Part shown: one piece after another, positions 56,561-64,000 of the stretch
How positions within the stretch are numbered: position 1 is the stretch's first letter
How the letters are laid out: every line of letters starts with the position of its first letter
The notes under the pieces: model-generated
Seen by the model: the letters and a program-made list of their open reading frames with translations, nothing else
What the model was told of the DNA's origin: nothing
Databases searched by the model: none
Origin: Methylocystis rosea SV97
GTDB lineage: Bacteria; Pseudomonadota; Alphaproteobacteria; Rhizobiales; Beijerinckiaceae
NCBI RefSeq assembly: GCF_000372845.1
Contig: NZ_KB889963.1
Span: 248,001-312,000, forward strand
DNA: 64,000 nucleotides
Direction: 5' to 3'
Program-made: the position numbers and the translations under genes

Positions 56561-57127
56561 ATGGTCAAATTCAGCGCATTGGCGCATCAAGGGCGGAGCG
56601 CGCTAACATGCTGGATGATCCGCAAACCCAAGGGTGACGTCACTGGCGACGTCATTTCGCCCCCGATCGGCGATCTCGCGCTGCTGCCCGCGCCTGTCGC
56701 CAGGATCCGCGACAAGATTCTTGCCGCGACCGAGACCGGGGATGTCGAGGCGCTCCGCATTCCGATCGACTGGAACGAGACGCGCCCGCTGTTCGCCAAG
56801 AGCGGCGCCTTCAAGGCCGGAACCGATCCCATCGAGATTTTGAAGACGCTTTCCTTCGATCGCAAGGGGCAAGAAACGATTTCGCTCATCCGCTCGATTC
56901 TTGCGCAGCCCTTCGTCAAGATCGTGCGCGGGCCCACGACGCTCTATGAATGGCCGGCCTTCGCGCGCCATCCGCAGGCAGCGGCCAATGAGGACGAGGC
57001 GCGCGCGAGGTGGCGCTGCGTGCGTTTCGCCGATCTTATACGCTCAAATGCCGAAGGAAAGCCGCGCGCGACGCGCATCGGCATCGGGTCGGACGGCGTT
57101 TGGCACTACTTCTGGAGCGAAGACTAA
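56561..57127 (+). CDS. Hypothetical cytosolic protein
   Basis: A 188-residue protein (or 170 residues if it starts at MIRKPKGDVTG, 56615). No signal peptide or helix of membrane length. Features include DLALLPAPVARIRDKILAATETGDVEALRIPIDW, DPIEILKTLSFD, QPFVKIVRGPTTLYEWPAFA and an ending GSDGVWHYFWSED. I recognise it as a conserved alphaproteobacterial hypothetical but cannot name a function. An AGGAAA lies just before the first ATG. A hairpin follows the stop. Confidence 0.65.
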   Translation: MVKFSALAHQGRSALTCWMIRKPKGDVTGDVISPPIGDLALLPAPVARIRDKILAATETGDVEALRIPIDWNETRPLFAKSGAFKAGTDPIEILKTLSFDRKGQETISLIRSILAQPFVKIVRGPTTLYEWPAFARHPQAAANEDEARARWRCVRFADLIRSNAEGKPRATRIGIGSDGVWHYFWSED

Positions 57128-57148
57128 GTTCGCCGAAGCCTTGGGAGA

Positions 57149-57173
57149 CGACGCGGCGGCAATCGCCGCGTCG
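57149..57173. terminator. Perfect hairpin after the hypothetical gene
   Basis: CGACGCGGCG and CGCCGCGTCG form a perfect 10-base stem with a GCAAT loop, 22 bases after the stop at 57127. No T-run follows, so if it terminates it does so weakly or with Rho. Confidence 0.5.
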
Positions 57174-57235
57174 GGATTTCGGGATTGGAGAGCCGTTCGG
57201 CAGGTTGAACGCGACCGCCGGCTGCAAACATCAAT

Positions 57236-57463
57236 TTAGATTTCGCGCTCCTGCTCATGCGGCGCGGCGTGCGAGCGACCCTCGTCTTCGGCGCGCTTCA
57301 GCTCTTCCGCTTCGTCGCCTTCGATCGCCTGCTCAGCGTCTTTCGCCGCCTTGTCGACCTTGCCGCTTTCGACGAATTTCCGTGTCGCGTCATTATACTG
57401 TTTGGCGGCGGTGCGACTGCCTTCGCCTTCATTCTTCGGCTGCTCGTCGTTCTGCGCGGTCAT
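57236..57463 (-). CDS. Small acidic hypothetical protein
   Basis: A 75-residue hydrophilic protein with no signal peptide, rich in Glu, Lys, Asp and Ala (NDATRKFVESGKVDKAAKDAEQAIEG). Small helical proteins of this composition are often stress-induced in alphaproteobacteria. It is 29 bases after the gene encoding the plasmid-stabilisation-like protein on the same strand, suggesting an operon. Family not recognised beyond that. Confidence 0.6.
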   Translation of the reverse strand: MTAQNDEQPKNEGEGSRTAAKQYNDATRKFVESGKVDKAAKDAEQAIEGDEAEELKRAEDEGRSHAAPHEQEREI

Positions 57464-57492
57464 CGCGTTCTCCTGTGGCTTTTGGATTCGCG

Positions 57493-57804
57493 CTAGCTGG
57501 CGCGCTCTTCGTTGCGTTTGCGCGTTGCGGCGGCCTTCTTGGCGGAAGCCGAGCGTTCTGAAGCAGGACGCGACGCGGAAGCTTCACCGCCGATCTTGCC
57601 GCCCTTGTGCGCCGCCGAATTGCCCGTCTTGGCGCCGCGGCCGGATCCCGATTTCTTGCCGCCGCCATCGTCCTTGTTGACCGTCGCCCAGGCGCGGCGC
57701 TCGGCTTCTGTCTCGGACACGCCGCGCTTCTCGTAGCCTTCTTCGATGTGCTCGACTTTGCGTTTCTGCTTGTCGGTATAGGCCGACTTGTCTCCCTGCG
57801 GCAT
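57493..57804 (-). CDS. Small basic protein of the 'plasmid stabilization' annotated family
   Basis: A 103-residue, Lys/Gly/Ser-rich protein beginning MPQGDKSAYTDKQKRKVEHIEEGYEKRGVSETEAERRAW and continuing VNKDDGGGKKSGSG, with a repeated Ala/Lys tail. This conserved chromosomal protein is commonly labelled plasmid stabilization protein in databases, but that name has little functional support. The composition suggests nucleic acid binding or a desiccation/stress role. It has a GGAGATG region before the ATG. Confidence 0.75.
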   Translation of the reverse strand: MPQGDKSAYTDKQKRKVEHIEEGYEKRGVSETEAERRAWATVNKDDGGGKKSGSGRGAKTGNSAAHKGGKIGGEASASRPASERSASAKKAAATRKRNEERAS

Positions 57805-57900
57805 GGCTCATCTCCTCTTGCGCCAATCGGGAATGAGCGACTAACCGCGCGCGAGGTCGCAATGTTCCGCGCGCACGCCCAAACTTTGCAAAAGGAAGCG

Positions 57901-59226
57901 TTAGAGCGCGGCCCAAAAGCGCATTGGCGCGCCTCGTGAAGGCGCTACGAGTTCGCCTTCCCACATGACCTTGGCGCCGCGCACGAACGTCCCGACGGGC
58001 CAGCCGACGACTTCCTTGCCGTCATAGGGCGTCCAACCGACGCGCGAGGCGATCCAGGAATTGCGGATCGTCTCGCGGCGCTTCATGTCGACGATGGTGA
58101 GATCGGCGTCATAGCCGACCGCGGCGCGCCCCTTGCCGGCGATGCCGAAGAGCCGCGCCGGACCGGCGCTCGTCAGGTCGACGAAGCGCTGCAAGGTCAA
58201 TCGACCGGCGTTGACGTGGTCGAGCAGCAGCGGAACGAGCGTCTGCACGCCTGTCATCCCTGAGGGACTATTGGGATAAGGCTTGGCCTTCTCTTCGAGC
58301 GTATGCGGCGCATGATCGGAGCCCAGCACGTCGACGACGCCTTGCGCGACGCCGCGCCAGAGGGCTTCGCGGTGGCGCGCCTCGCGCACCGGCGGATTCA
58401 TCTGCGCCAGCGTGCCAATCCGCGCATAGTCGCTCGCGTCCATCGTCAAATGATGCGGAGTTACTTCGACGCTGGCGATGTCCTTATGCTCGGAGAGCAG
58501 CGCGATCTCTTCTTCGGTCGTCACGTGCAGCACATGCACGAGGGCGCCCTTCTCGCGCGCGATGTTCATGAGCCGACGCGTCGAGCGCACCGCCGTCTCG
58601 ACGTCGCGCCAGACCGGATGCGACGACGGATCGCCGGCGATGCGCAGGGACTTGCGCAGATTCAGCCGGTCTTCGTCTTCGCTGTGAAAGGCGGCGCGCC
58701 GACGCGTATGCGACAGCACGTCCGCGATGCCAGCGTCGTCGGCGATGAGCAGCGAGCCGGTCGAGGAACCCATGAACACTTTGATCCCGGCCGCGCCAGG
58801 CAAACGCTCCAACTCGCTCAGATGCGCGGCGTTCTCATGCGTGCCGCCGACCCAGAAGGCGAAATCGCAATGCATGCGCCCGCTCGCGCGCGCCACCTTG
58901 TCGGCAAGCTCGGCTTCGCCTGTCGTCAGCGGATTGGTGTTGGGCATGTCGAAGACGCCGACGACGCCGCCCAGAACCGCGCCGCGCGATCCCGACTCAA
59001 GGTCTTCCTTGTGCGGCGCGCCGGGCTCGCGGAAATGCACCTGGCTGTCGATGACGCCGGGCAGAATATGCAGGCCACGACAGTCGATCGTCTCACCGGC
59101 GGAGGCGCGAGACAGATCGCCGATCTCGGCGATCTTGCCGTCACGAAGACCGACGTCGCGCGCGCCCTCCCCGTCCTGATTGACGAGCGCGCCGCCGGAG
59201 AGGATGACGTCGAAAACCTGCGGCAT
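57901..59226 (-). CDS. pyrC: Dihydroorotase-like amidohydrolase
   Basis: A 441-residue amidohydrolase. LPGVIDSQVHFREPG (~53-67) is the first metal-ligand region, VFDMPNTNPLT, IKVFMGSSTGSLL (carboxylysine candidate Lys), HVLHVTTEEE, VEVTPHHLTMD and DVLGSDHAPHT (catalytic Asp) follow. These fit class I dihydroorotases of pyrimidine synthesis. The usual HxH of the first ligand pair is QxH here, a feature I recall from related alphaproteobacterial proteins, so zinc binding is altered and the activity should be regarded as probable. The start is MPQVFDVILSG. Divergent from ygfZ by 104 bases. Confidence 0.85.
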   Translation of the reverse strand: MPQVFDVILSGGALVNQDGEGARDVGLRDGKIAEIGDLSRASAGETIDCRGLHILPGVIDSQVHFREPGAPHKEDLESGSRGAVLGGVVGVFDMPNTNPLTTGEAELADKVARASGRMHCDFAFWVGGTHENAAHLSELERLPGAAGIKVFMGSSTGSLLIADDAGIADVLSHTRRRAAFHSEDEDRLNLRKSLRIAGDPSSHPVWRDVETAVRSTRRLMNIAREKGALVHVLHVTTEEEIALLSEHKDIASVEVTPHHLTMDASDYARIGTLAQMNPPVREARHREALWRGVAQGVVDVLGSDHAPHTLEEKAKPYPNSPSGMTGVQTLVPLLLDHVNAGRLTLQRFVDLTSAGPARLFGIAGKGRAAVGYDADLTIVDMKRRETIRNSWIASRVGWTPYDGKEVVGWPVGTFVRGAKVMWEGELVAPSRGAPMRFWAAL

Positions 59227-59330
59227 GAGTGGCGCCTCGCTTGCGATGTCGTCGCGGGGTGGAGTTTTGTTGCTAATGCGCCAAAGGCGCGCGAGACTCA
59301 AGCAGCTGGCGGCGGAGGCGGAAGAGAGAC

Positions 59331-60158
59331 ATGACGACGGCGATTCTGCTCGATGACCGCGCAATCATCGAGGTTGCGGGCGAAGACGCAGGCAAGTTCC
59401 TGCATAATCTGGTGACCAACGACGTCGCCTCGCTCAAGCCGGACGAGGCGCGCTACGCCGCGCTGCTGACGCCGCAGGGCAAGATTTTGTTCGATTTTCT
59501 GGTCTTTGCCGCGGGCGAAGGAGGCTATCTGCTTGACTGTCCGCTCGCCCTTGCCGCCGATCTCGAAAAACGTCTGAACATTTACAAGTTGCGTTCGAAA
59601 GTGACGGTGACGAACCGCAGCGGCGACCTCGAAGCGATCGCCTTTCCCGACCAGACCGAAGCGCCGAAGGTCGAGGCCGTCGTCATCGCCGCCGATCCGC
59701 GCGGCCCGCTTGGATTCCGCGCCATCGCGGCAAAAGGCAAGATACCGACGCAGGACGGGCGGAGCGCCTACGAGGCCCGGCGCATTCATGCCGGCGTGCC
59801 GCTCGGGGGCGTCGATTTCGACTATGGCGCAACCTTTCCACACGAGGCCAACATGGATCTCCTCGCCGGGATCGATTTCAAGAAGGGCTGTTTTGTCGGC
59901 CAGGAGGTGGTGTCGCGGATGAAGCATCGCGGCCTGGTGCGCCGGCGGGTCGCGAAATATCGCGCGCAAGGCGACGCGCCCGGGCCGGGCGAAGCGATCC
60001 GCGCCGGCGACGTTGAAATCGGCGTCACAGGCTCGCGACAAGACGGAGAAGGTCTCGCCATGATCCGTCTCGACCGTCTCGGCGACGCCTTGGCCGCTGG
60101 CGCGACGCCCGTGGCGGCGGGGGCGACCTTGTCCTTCGAGGAGCCAGGCGCAGCGTAG
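59331..60158 (+). CDS. ygfZ: Folate-binding YgfZ/GcvT-like protein
   Basis: A 275-residue protein of the IbA57/YgfZ family. The hallmark KKGCFVGQEV (about 183-192) is present, with FLHNLVTNDVASL near the N-terminus. These proteins bind tetrahydrofolate and help assemble or repair certain [4Fe-4S] enzymes. No signal peptide. It is a single gene divergent from pyrC and convergent with the membrane protein gene after it. Confidence 0.92.
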   Translation: MTTAILLDDRAIIEVAGEDAGKFLHNLVTNDVASLKPDEARYAALLTPQGKILFDFLVFAAGEGGYLLDCPLALAADLEKRLNIYKLRSKVTVTNRSGDLEAIAFPDQTEAPKVEAVVIAADPRGPLGFRAIAAKGKIPTQDGRSAYEARRIHAGVPLGGVDFDYGATFPHEANMDLLAGIDFKKGCFVGQEVVSRMKHRGLVRRRVAKYRAQGDAPGPGEAIRAGDVEIGVTGSRQDGEGLAMIRLDRLGDALAAGATPVAAGATLSFEEPGAA

Positions 60159-60204
60159 GCTTGGACGCGCGGGCTTTCGCCACGAAGGCGAGAACGCGCC
60201 GCTC

Positions 60205-60801
60205 TCACGCGTTACGCGGCCTTCTCTTTTGCGACGCTCGCTTGCCGAAGGCGTTCGCATACCAGCCTGCGCCGAGAGCGAGCGCCACGACGGTCGCAAT
60301 GGCGACCGCGGTCCAGGCGCGTAAAAACTCTTCGCCGACCGAGAATGCAAAACGCGCGTTATATTCTTTGCGACCGTCCTCGCTGCGCGCCCGCACGAGC
60401 GCGACATAGTCGCCTTTTTCCTTGAAATCATGTTCGAGCTGAATGACGCCGGTTTGGAACTGCGCGGGCGGTAAGTAGGCTTCGTTCGGCGCTGATTCGT
60501 CGTCGCCATTCGGCGCCGCCTCAATGATTCGGATCTCCACCATCATATCGCGCAATTCGTCCTGCATCGTGTCGACCACGATGGTCGTCGATCCGGTTTC
60601 GGGAACGTCCTCGCAGAACTGATCTCGCGATTGCGTCGGCTGATAGAAGCGGAAGGTGATGACGTTCGGGCCCATCTGGGCCGAGCATTCCCGAACTTTC
60701 TGGAACGCCTTGGCGGAATCCCTGCGCACCGCCTGTGCGTCCGCGCGGGCGATCAAGCCGATCGCCGCGAGGAGAATGAAGAAGAGCCTAATTCTGAACA
60801 T
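60205..60801 (-). CDS. Exported protein with C-terminal membrane anchor, downstream of pmoC
   Basis: A 198-residue protein with a signal peptide (RLFFILLAAIGLIARADA, cleavage about 23), a periplasmic domain of ~135 residues and a C-terminal helix (WTAVAIATVVALALGAGWYANAF, about 163-185). Two Cys in the periplasmic part (RECSAQM and QFCEDVPE) could form a disulfide. A beta-rich part (GVIQLEHDFKEKGDYVALVRARSEDGRKEYNARFAFSV) resembles an Ig-like fold. The layout is like that of PmoD-type accessory proteins, but I see no copper motif. It is 222 bases downstream of pmoC on the same strand. Confidence 0.65.
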   Translation of the reverse strand: MFRIRLFFILLAAIGLIARADAQAVRRDSAKAFQKVRECSAQMGPNVITFRFYQPTQSRDQFCEDVPETGSTTIVVDTMQDELRDMMVEIRIIEAAPNGDDESAPNEAYLPPAQFQTGVIQLEHDFKEKGDYVALVRARSEDGRKEYNARFAFSVGEEFLRAWTAVAIATVVALALGAGWYANAFGKRASQKRRPRNA

Positions 60802-60949
60802 TTCCCCACTCGGCTTCGACAGCGTGTCTCGAAAATCAAGAATGCCGCATTTTTGGGCCTGCCGTCCATCGCCTCCCGCCGCCGAAGGCGACGAGAGGCG
60901 ACGAGAGGCGACGAATTGAGTTCGATCCTGGGAGATTTTTCGCATTCCT

Positions 60950-61001
60950 CCCGCGCCGCGCCGTCGTTCGTCAGGAGGTCCGAACGCGGCCGCGGCGCGG
61001 G
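60950..61001 (-). other. Inverted repeat after pmoC
   Basis: CCCGCGCCGCG at 60950-60960 pairs perfectly with CGCGGCGCGGG at 60991-61001. It lies just after the pmoC stop on the minus strand. No T-run follows directly; it could weaken read-through into the downstream gene. Confidence 0.45.
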
Positions 61002-61023
61002 AATCTTGAGCCTTACGCGCCCG

Positions 61024-61788
61024 TCAGCAGCTCGACGCCGTCCTTGCCGATGACGCGCGATGGATGTTCAGCAGGAGCTGGATCACGACTCCGAACACGC
61101 CGAGCGCCATCCAGCCGAAGAACACAAAGCCCCAATGCAGCGGCGCAACGAACAGCTCTTCCATGAACCAGAAGGTGTGGCCCCACTCATTCAGGCCGAC
61201 GTTGGGGATGATCATGAAGGGTCCGATCGAGACGATCAGATACGCCACCGAATAGCCCTTCGCGAAGTAGGGGATTCGCGTCTTCGCATGGAAGAAGCAA
61301 CCGATCGCCAGAATCGAATAGATCGGGTAGCTCATATAGAATTCGATGATGTGCGACGGGGTGAAGTCGGTGTCGCGTATCACCGTCATGTGCCAGGTGC
61401 CGTCCTGCTCCGTGAAGAAGGACGCGCCCCAATAGATCGCCGCCGCATAGACCACGAGCCATGCGGCATTATCGACGATGGCTTTCATTTCCTGCCGCGG
61501 CGTGACGCTCGACATGTCGCGAACGCGCGTCTTCCAGAGCCAGCCGGCGAGGCCGACGCCTGAGATGAGTTCAAGCGGAATTTCGGTCCACAGAATGCTC
61601 ATCCAGTAGGTTTGGAACTCCGGCGCGAATGAATCGAGTCCGGCCCGCCAGCCGTAAATCTGCTCGTAGATGCGCACGACGAGATAGAAGCCGTTAAGCA
61701 CCGCAAGCCCGATCCACATTCCCTTCAATTCGACGATCGGCTGGGCGCGATCCATCGCGCCTGCTGCCGATTGCGTGGTTACGCTCAT
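61024..61788 (-). CDS. pmoC: Particulate methane monooxygenase subunit C (orphan copy, shifted C-terminus)
   Basis: A 254-residue membrane protein with the six-to-seven-helix layout of PmoC. All ligands of the two known PmoC metal sites are present: Asp129, His133, His146 (EQDGTWH to TPSH), and Asn200, His204, His218 (NEWGH to PLHWG). AGGAGTGGGAAA precedes the ATG. pmoA and pmoB are not adjacent, so it is an additional pmoC copy as known from Methylocystis/Methylosinus. After residue ~240 the frame reads RASSARTASSC and stops, while two bases off it reads RVIGKDGVELLTGA to a stop at 61013, which matches the expected PmoC ending: a GC duplication near 61056 has shifted the last ~14 residues. 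Confidence 0.93.
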   Translation of the reverse strand: MSVTTQSAAGAMDRAQPIVELKGMWIGLAVLNGFYLVVRIYEQIYGWRAGLDSFAPEFQTYWMSILWTEIPLELISGVGLAGWLWKTRVRDMSSVTPRQEMKAIVDNAAWLVVYAAAIYWGASFFTEQDGTWHMTVIRDTDFTPSHIIEFYMSYPIYSILAIGCFFHAKTRIPYFAKGYSVAYLIVSIGPFMIIPNVGLNEWGHTFWFMEELFVAPLHWGFVFFGWMALGVFGVVIQLLLNIHRASSARTASSC

Positions 61789-61875
61789 TTTCCCACTCCT
61801 TGGTTCAACCGAAAAACGACGGTGACGTTTTCGGTCGGCTTTCAGCGTCGCGCGCCGGGCGACGCTTTACAGCGT

Positions 61876-61941
61876 GGCGAATTTGCCATTACCCTTGCAG
61901 AGTCAGACAGCGGATTTGCCGATATTGATGCAAAATTCGCC
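61876..61941. promoter_or_regulatory. Repeated motif in the pmoC/glxA-like divergent gap
   Basis: GGCGAATTTGCC (61876-61887), GCGGATTTGCCGAT (61910-61923) and the inverted GCAAAATTCGCC (61930-61941) are three copies of one GCGAATTTGCC-like element inside the 169-base gap between pmoC and the AraC-type regulator. The third is 16 bases before the regulator start. They are candidate binding sites for that regulator. Confidence 0.5.
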
Positions 61942-61957
61942 ATGAGGATTCTGCGAG

Positions 61958-62941
61958 ATGCAGATCGTGATTCTCGGCTACGAAAATTGTTTGGGCCTCG
62001 GCTTCGTCGGCGCGGCTGATATGCTGACTCTGAGCCGCACGATGCTCGCAAAGAAGGGCGCGCCCGAACCGTATCGCGTCATCGCCGTCAGTCACGACGG
62101 GCTTCCCATTCGCGACGGCGCCGGCAGGCGCTACGAGGTCGAGGCGCGTTTCGACGAAGTCGACGGCTGCGCGGCGATCATCGTGCCAGGCTATGTCTGC
62201 GATGGCGGCCACGCGCTGCCGCCGTTTCCAGCGATCGGCGCGGCGGCCGCATGGCTTCGTCGCCAGCATGCCTTAGGCGCGATCGTCGCGGGCTCCTGCA
62301 ATGGCGTTTTCCTGCTCGGCGAAGCTGGTCTGCTGGACGGTCGCCGCTGCACGACCACCTGGTGGCGTCACAACGAACTCAAAACGCGCTACCCGCGCGC
62401 GGACGCGGCCTGGGGCGCATCGCTCATCGAAGACGGCCGCATCGTTACGGCGGGCGGCCCTTTGTCCTGGATTGATCTGTCGCTGCATATCATCCGCGCC
62501 CTGCTCGGACCCGAGGCGGCGAAAACGGCAGCGGATTTCACTGTCGTCGATACGGCTCCCTCGACTCAGGCGATCTATATTCCGCCGGGACATCTCTCGG
62601 CCTCGAATCCGCTCCTGTTGGAAGCCGAACACATTGTCCGTCAAGCCGGCGACGCGCAACTGACGACGATTGAACTGGCGCGCGCGCTGGGCGTTTCCGA
62701 GCGAACGCTTCACCGCCGGCTGAAAGAAGCCACCGGTGAACCGCCCAAGCATTTTCTCGATCGCCTTCGATTTGACACGGCGCGCACGCTGCTCGAGACG
62801 ACGCGCAATTCGGTCAAGCAGCTCGCCGCCGCGTCGGGCTATGCCGACGAGACGAGCTTTCGCCGCGCCTTTCGGCGCTATTCGGGAATGACGCCGGGCG
62901 CGTATCGCAGCTGGTCACAGGCCCGGCGCGGAATCAAATAA
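61958..62941 (+). CDS. GlxA-family AraC-type transcriptional regulator
   Basis: A 327-residue regulator with an N-terminal DJ-1/PfpI-like domain (about 1-190) and a C-terminal AraC helix-turn-helix pair (about 225-320: TTIELARALGVSERTLHRRLKEATGEPPKHFL, and VKQLAAASGYADETSFRRAFRRYSGMTPGAYR). The Cys of the DJ-1 elbow is in VAGSCNGVFLLGEAGLL. These regulators sense metabolites and activate nearby genes; it is divergent from pmoC with 169 bases between, so control of pmoC is plausible. Its ligand is not known. Confidence 0.9.
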   Translation: MQIVILGYENCLGLGFVGAADMLTLSRTMLAKKGAPEPYRVIAVSHDGLPIRDGAGRRYEVEARFDEVDGCAAIIVPGYVCDGGHALPPFPAIGAAAAWLRRQHALGAIVAGSCNGVFLLGEAGLLDGRRCTTTWWRHNELKTRYPRADAAWGASLIEDGRIVTAGGPLSWIDLSLHIIRALLGPEAAKTAADFTVVDTAPSTQAIYIPPGHLSASNPLLLEAEHIVRQAGDAQLTTIELARALGVSERTLHRRLKEATGEPPKHFLDRLRFDTARTLLETTRNSVKQLAAASGYADETSFRRAFRRYSGMTPGAYRSWSQARRGIK

Positions 62942-63123
62942 GTGCGGGGTGACGAGCTTTTAAATCGAACGGGTGCTGAGAAGCTGCGCGGGGCCGGTCC
63001 TTCGTAGACGACGCTCCCGGAACGTACGGTCACAAATTGCTGCAACCACCGGAACGAGCATGCCTGACTATTGCGCTTCGCCCGCCGACCTTCATCAACC
63101 CGCTCGCAGCCGCTCGGCTCCGC

Positions 63124-63285
63124 CTATCTGACCAGGGAATCGAGCGCGACATCCATGGCGCGGACCAAGGCCATATTGCCGAAGAGAATGACCGCAATGG
63201 CGATGACGACGTAAAACACGTCGGTCAACGCAAGGTTTCCGGCCGTGCGCGGGGCGACGTTCCGTTCAATCGGCTGCACGTCCAT
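63124..63285 (-). CDS. Small single-pass membrane protein
   Basis: A 53-residue protein MDVQPIERNVAPRTAGNLALTD followed by one helix (VFYVVIAIAVILFGNMALV) and a short amphipathic end. GAAGGAAGA precedes the ATG by about 8 bases, which supports this start over the one 17 codons upstream. It stands alone between the regulator gene and mch on the opposite strand. Family not recognised; small membrane proteins like this can be subunits of respiratory complexes. Confidence 0.55.
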   Translation of the reverse strand: MDVQPIERNVAPRTAGNLALTDVFYVVIAIAVILFGNMALVRAMDVALDSLVR

Positions 63286-63614
63286 TTCGTCTTCCTTCAG
63301 CGAAGAAATATACCGTCCTGTCCAGTCTACACGCAAAACGCTCGTTTGATGTGCGGAAACACACAGGCGATGCTCAACGCTTCATCAGCAGATTGGTTGC
63401 CTTAATAAACCCACAAAGATTGAAATTTTGTGACATTCGACCTCAAACTTCATGGCCAAGCGGTTCGCGTCCGCGACACGCTGCGACGCGGCTCGGCTTT
63501 CGTTTCGGCGGAAAGCTCTATAAGTTCAGGGCTCGAACCGGCTGCAGGCTTATGCTTAGAACGGCCGGGCAAGGGTGGACAGCGCCACAGAGCGAAAGAA
63601 GGGAAGGGCCACAC
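63286..63614. other. Gap with the mch promoter region
   Basis: About 330 bases without a supportable gene. The part 63390-63435 is AT-rich (TTAATAAACCC to TTGAAATTTTGTGAC) and CTCTATAAG near 63515 could be a -10 element. GAAGGGAAGG just before 63615 is the mch ribosome binding site. Confidence 0.45.
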
Positions 63615-64000
63615 GTGAGCGGAAGCCTGAACATCAGCGGTCGTACGACCGAAAGCGTCAACGCTCTCGCGGGCGCGCTGGTCGACCGTCTCGTCGCCGG
63701 CGCGGCGAAATATCGGATCGCCGTCGAGCGCGGCAGTCTCGGCGAACTGCTGATCGACGCCGGCTCCAAGGTCCCGGGCGGCATTGAGGCCGGCCTGCTG
63801 CTCACCGAAATCTGCATGGGCGGACTTGGGCGCGTCACACTCTCCCACGCGCCCGCCGCGCCCAAATGGCCGTTCTGGCTGACCGTGACCAGCGCCGATC
63901 CGGTCGTTGCCTGCCTCGCCAGCCAATACGCCGGCTGGAGCCTGAGCCACGAGAAATTCTTCGCTCTCGGGTCGGGCCCAGGGCGCGCCCAGGCGCGGGC
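63615..64000 (+). CDS. mch: Methenyl-tetrahydromethanopterin cyclohydrolase (N-terminal part)
   Basis: The first ~128 residues of Mch, running off the window. It starts with GTG, supported by GAAGGGAAGG about 8 bases upstream and by the family N-terminus. Conserved parts are LLIDAGSKVPGGIEAGLLLTEICMGGLG, SADPVVACLASQYAGWSL and FALGSGPGRA, the pterin-binding core. The enzyme interconverts methenyl- and formyl-tetrahydromethanopterin in formaldehyde oxidation, a hallmark of methylotrophs and methanotrophs. Together with pmoC it fixes the lifestyle of the organism. Confidence 0.95.
   Translation, partial: MSGSLNISGRTTESVNALAGALVDRLVAGAAKYRIAVERGSLGELLIDAGSKVPGGIEAGLLLTEICMGGLGRVTLSHAPAAPKWPFWLTVTSADPVVACLASQYAGWSLSHEKFFALGSGPGRAQAR

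Noticed and set aside
60887-60916. GGCGACGAGA repeated about three times
   Set aside because: Too short (30 bases) and imperfect to call a functional repeat; probably replication slippage in GC-rich DNA.

Overview
The window looks like the chromosome of an alphaproteobacterial methanotroph of the Methylocystis/Methylosinus type. Three observations support this: an orphan pmoC (particulate methane monooxygenase subunit C) with intact metal ligands; the start of mch (methenyl-tetrahydromethanopterin cyclohydrolase, C1 transfer) running off the right edge; and high-GC DNA with a typical alphaproteobacterial gene set (pntAA-pntAB-pntB, hopanoid-associated hpnA, HIG1 twin-membrane protein, TIGR02302/DUF4175 protein). 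The genus is an inference from these genes, not from a marker-gene comparison.

Layout. 0-5.2 kb: end of an exporter-type ABC transporter, rpsF-rpsR, panB, a GT41 glycosyltransferase, hemH. 5.3-16.5 kb: YfhO-like membrane protein, then a TetR regulator divergent from a probable copper-uptake locus (copper-uptake-associated protein, DUF2946-like protein, TonB-dependent receptor) in which the same palindrome occurs twice, followed by an ABC/FtsX/AttH-like operon and a MarR regulator. 16.6-23 kb: surface-polysaccharide/lipid genes (GT4, hpnA, a Wza-like exporter flanked by two CDP-alcohol phosphotransferase-like proteins, one with a lost active site). 23-27.5 kb: enoyl-CoA hydratase, CbpA-type DnaJ, ECF sigma/anti-sigma pair, fabI. 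27.5-29 kb: a lower-GC patch with a frameshifted HTH gene, a HEPN-like gene and a decayed copy of the neighbouring M16 peptidase tail. 29-35.2 kb: M3 and paired M16 peptidases, lspA. 35.3-44.4 kb: a double-barrel outer membrane protein, CIRCE-controlled groESL, a broken SDR gene, a DUF892 protein and the transhydrogenase operon.

44.5-53.8 kb is the most distinctive region: a second TonB-dependent receptor, two DUF2946-like proteins, and a long plus-strand run exbB-exbD-tonB followed by three secreted proteins that each carry only a TonB C-terminal-like domain, an Asp-box propeller protein rich in Cys/His/Met, and a TlpA-type thioredoxin. Both receptors begin the mature protein with the same SLPTID(I/V)GG segment, so they probably share this energiser. 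I read the two loci together as a TonB-driven metal (probably copper) acquisition system, which would suit a pMMO-using cell; the substrate is inferred.

53.8-64 kb: HIG1 protein, DUF4175 protein, small stress-type proteins, a PyrC-like dihydroorotase, ygfZ, then pmoC (with a C-terminal frameshift) and a membrane-anchored periplasmic protein on the minus strand, divergent from a GlxA-type AraC regulator, and finally mch.

Several genes carry single- or two-base frameshifts (HTH gene, SDR gene, pmoC tail). They may be real decay or assembly errors in GC-rich DNA. No tRNA, rRNA, CRISPR array or insertion sequence was recognised.
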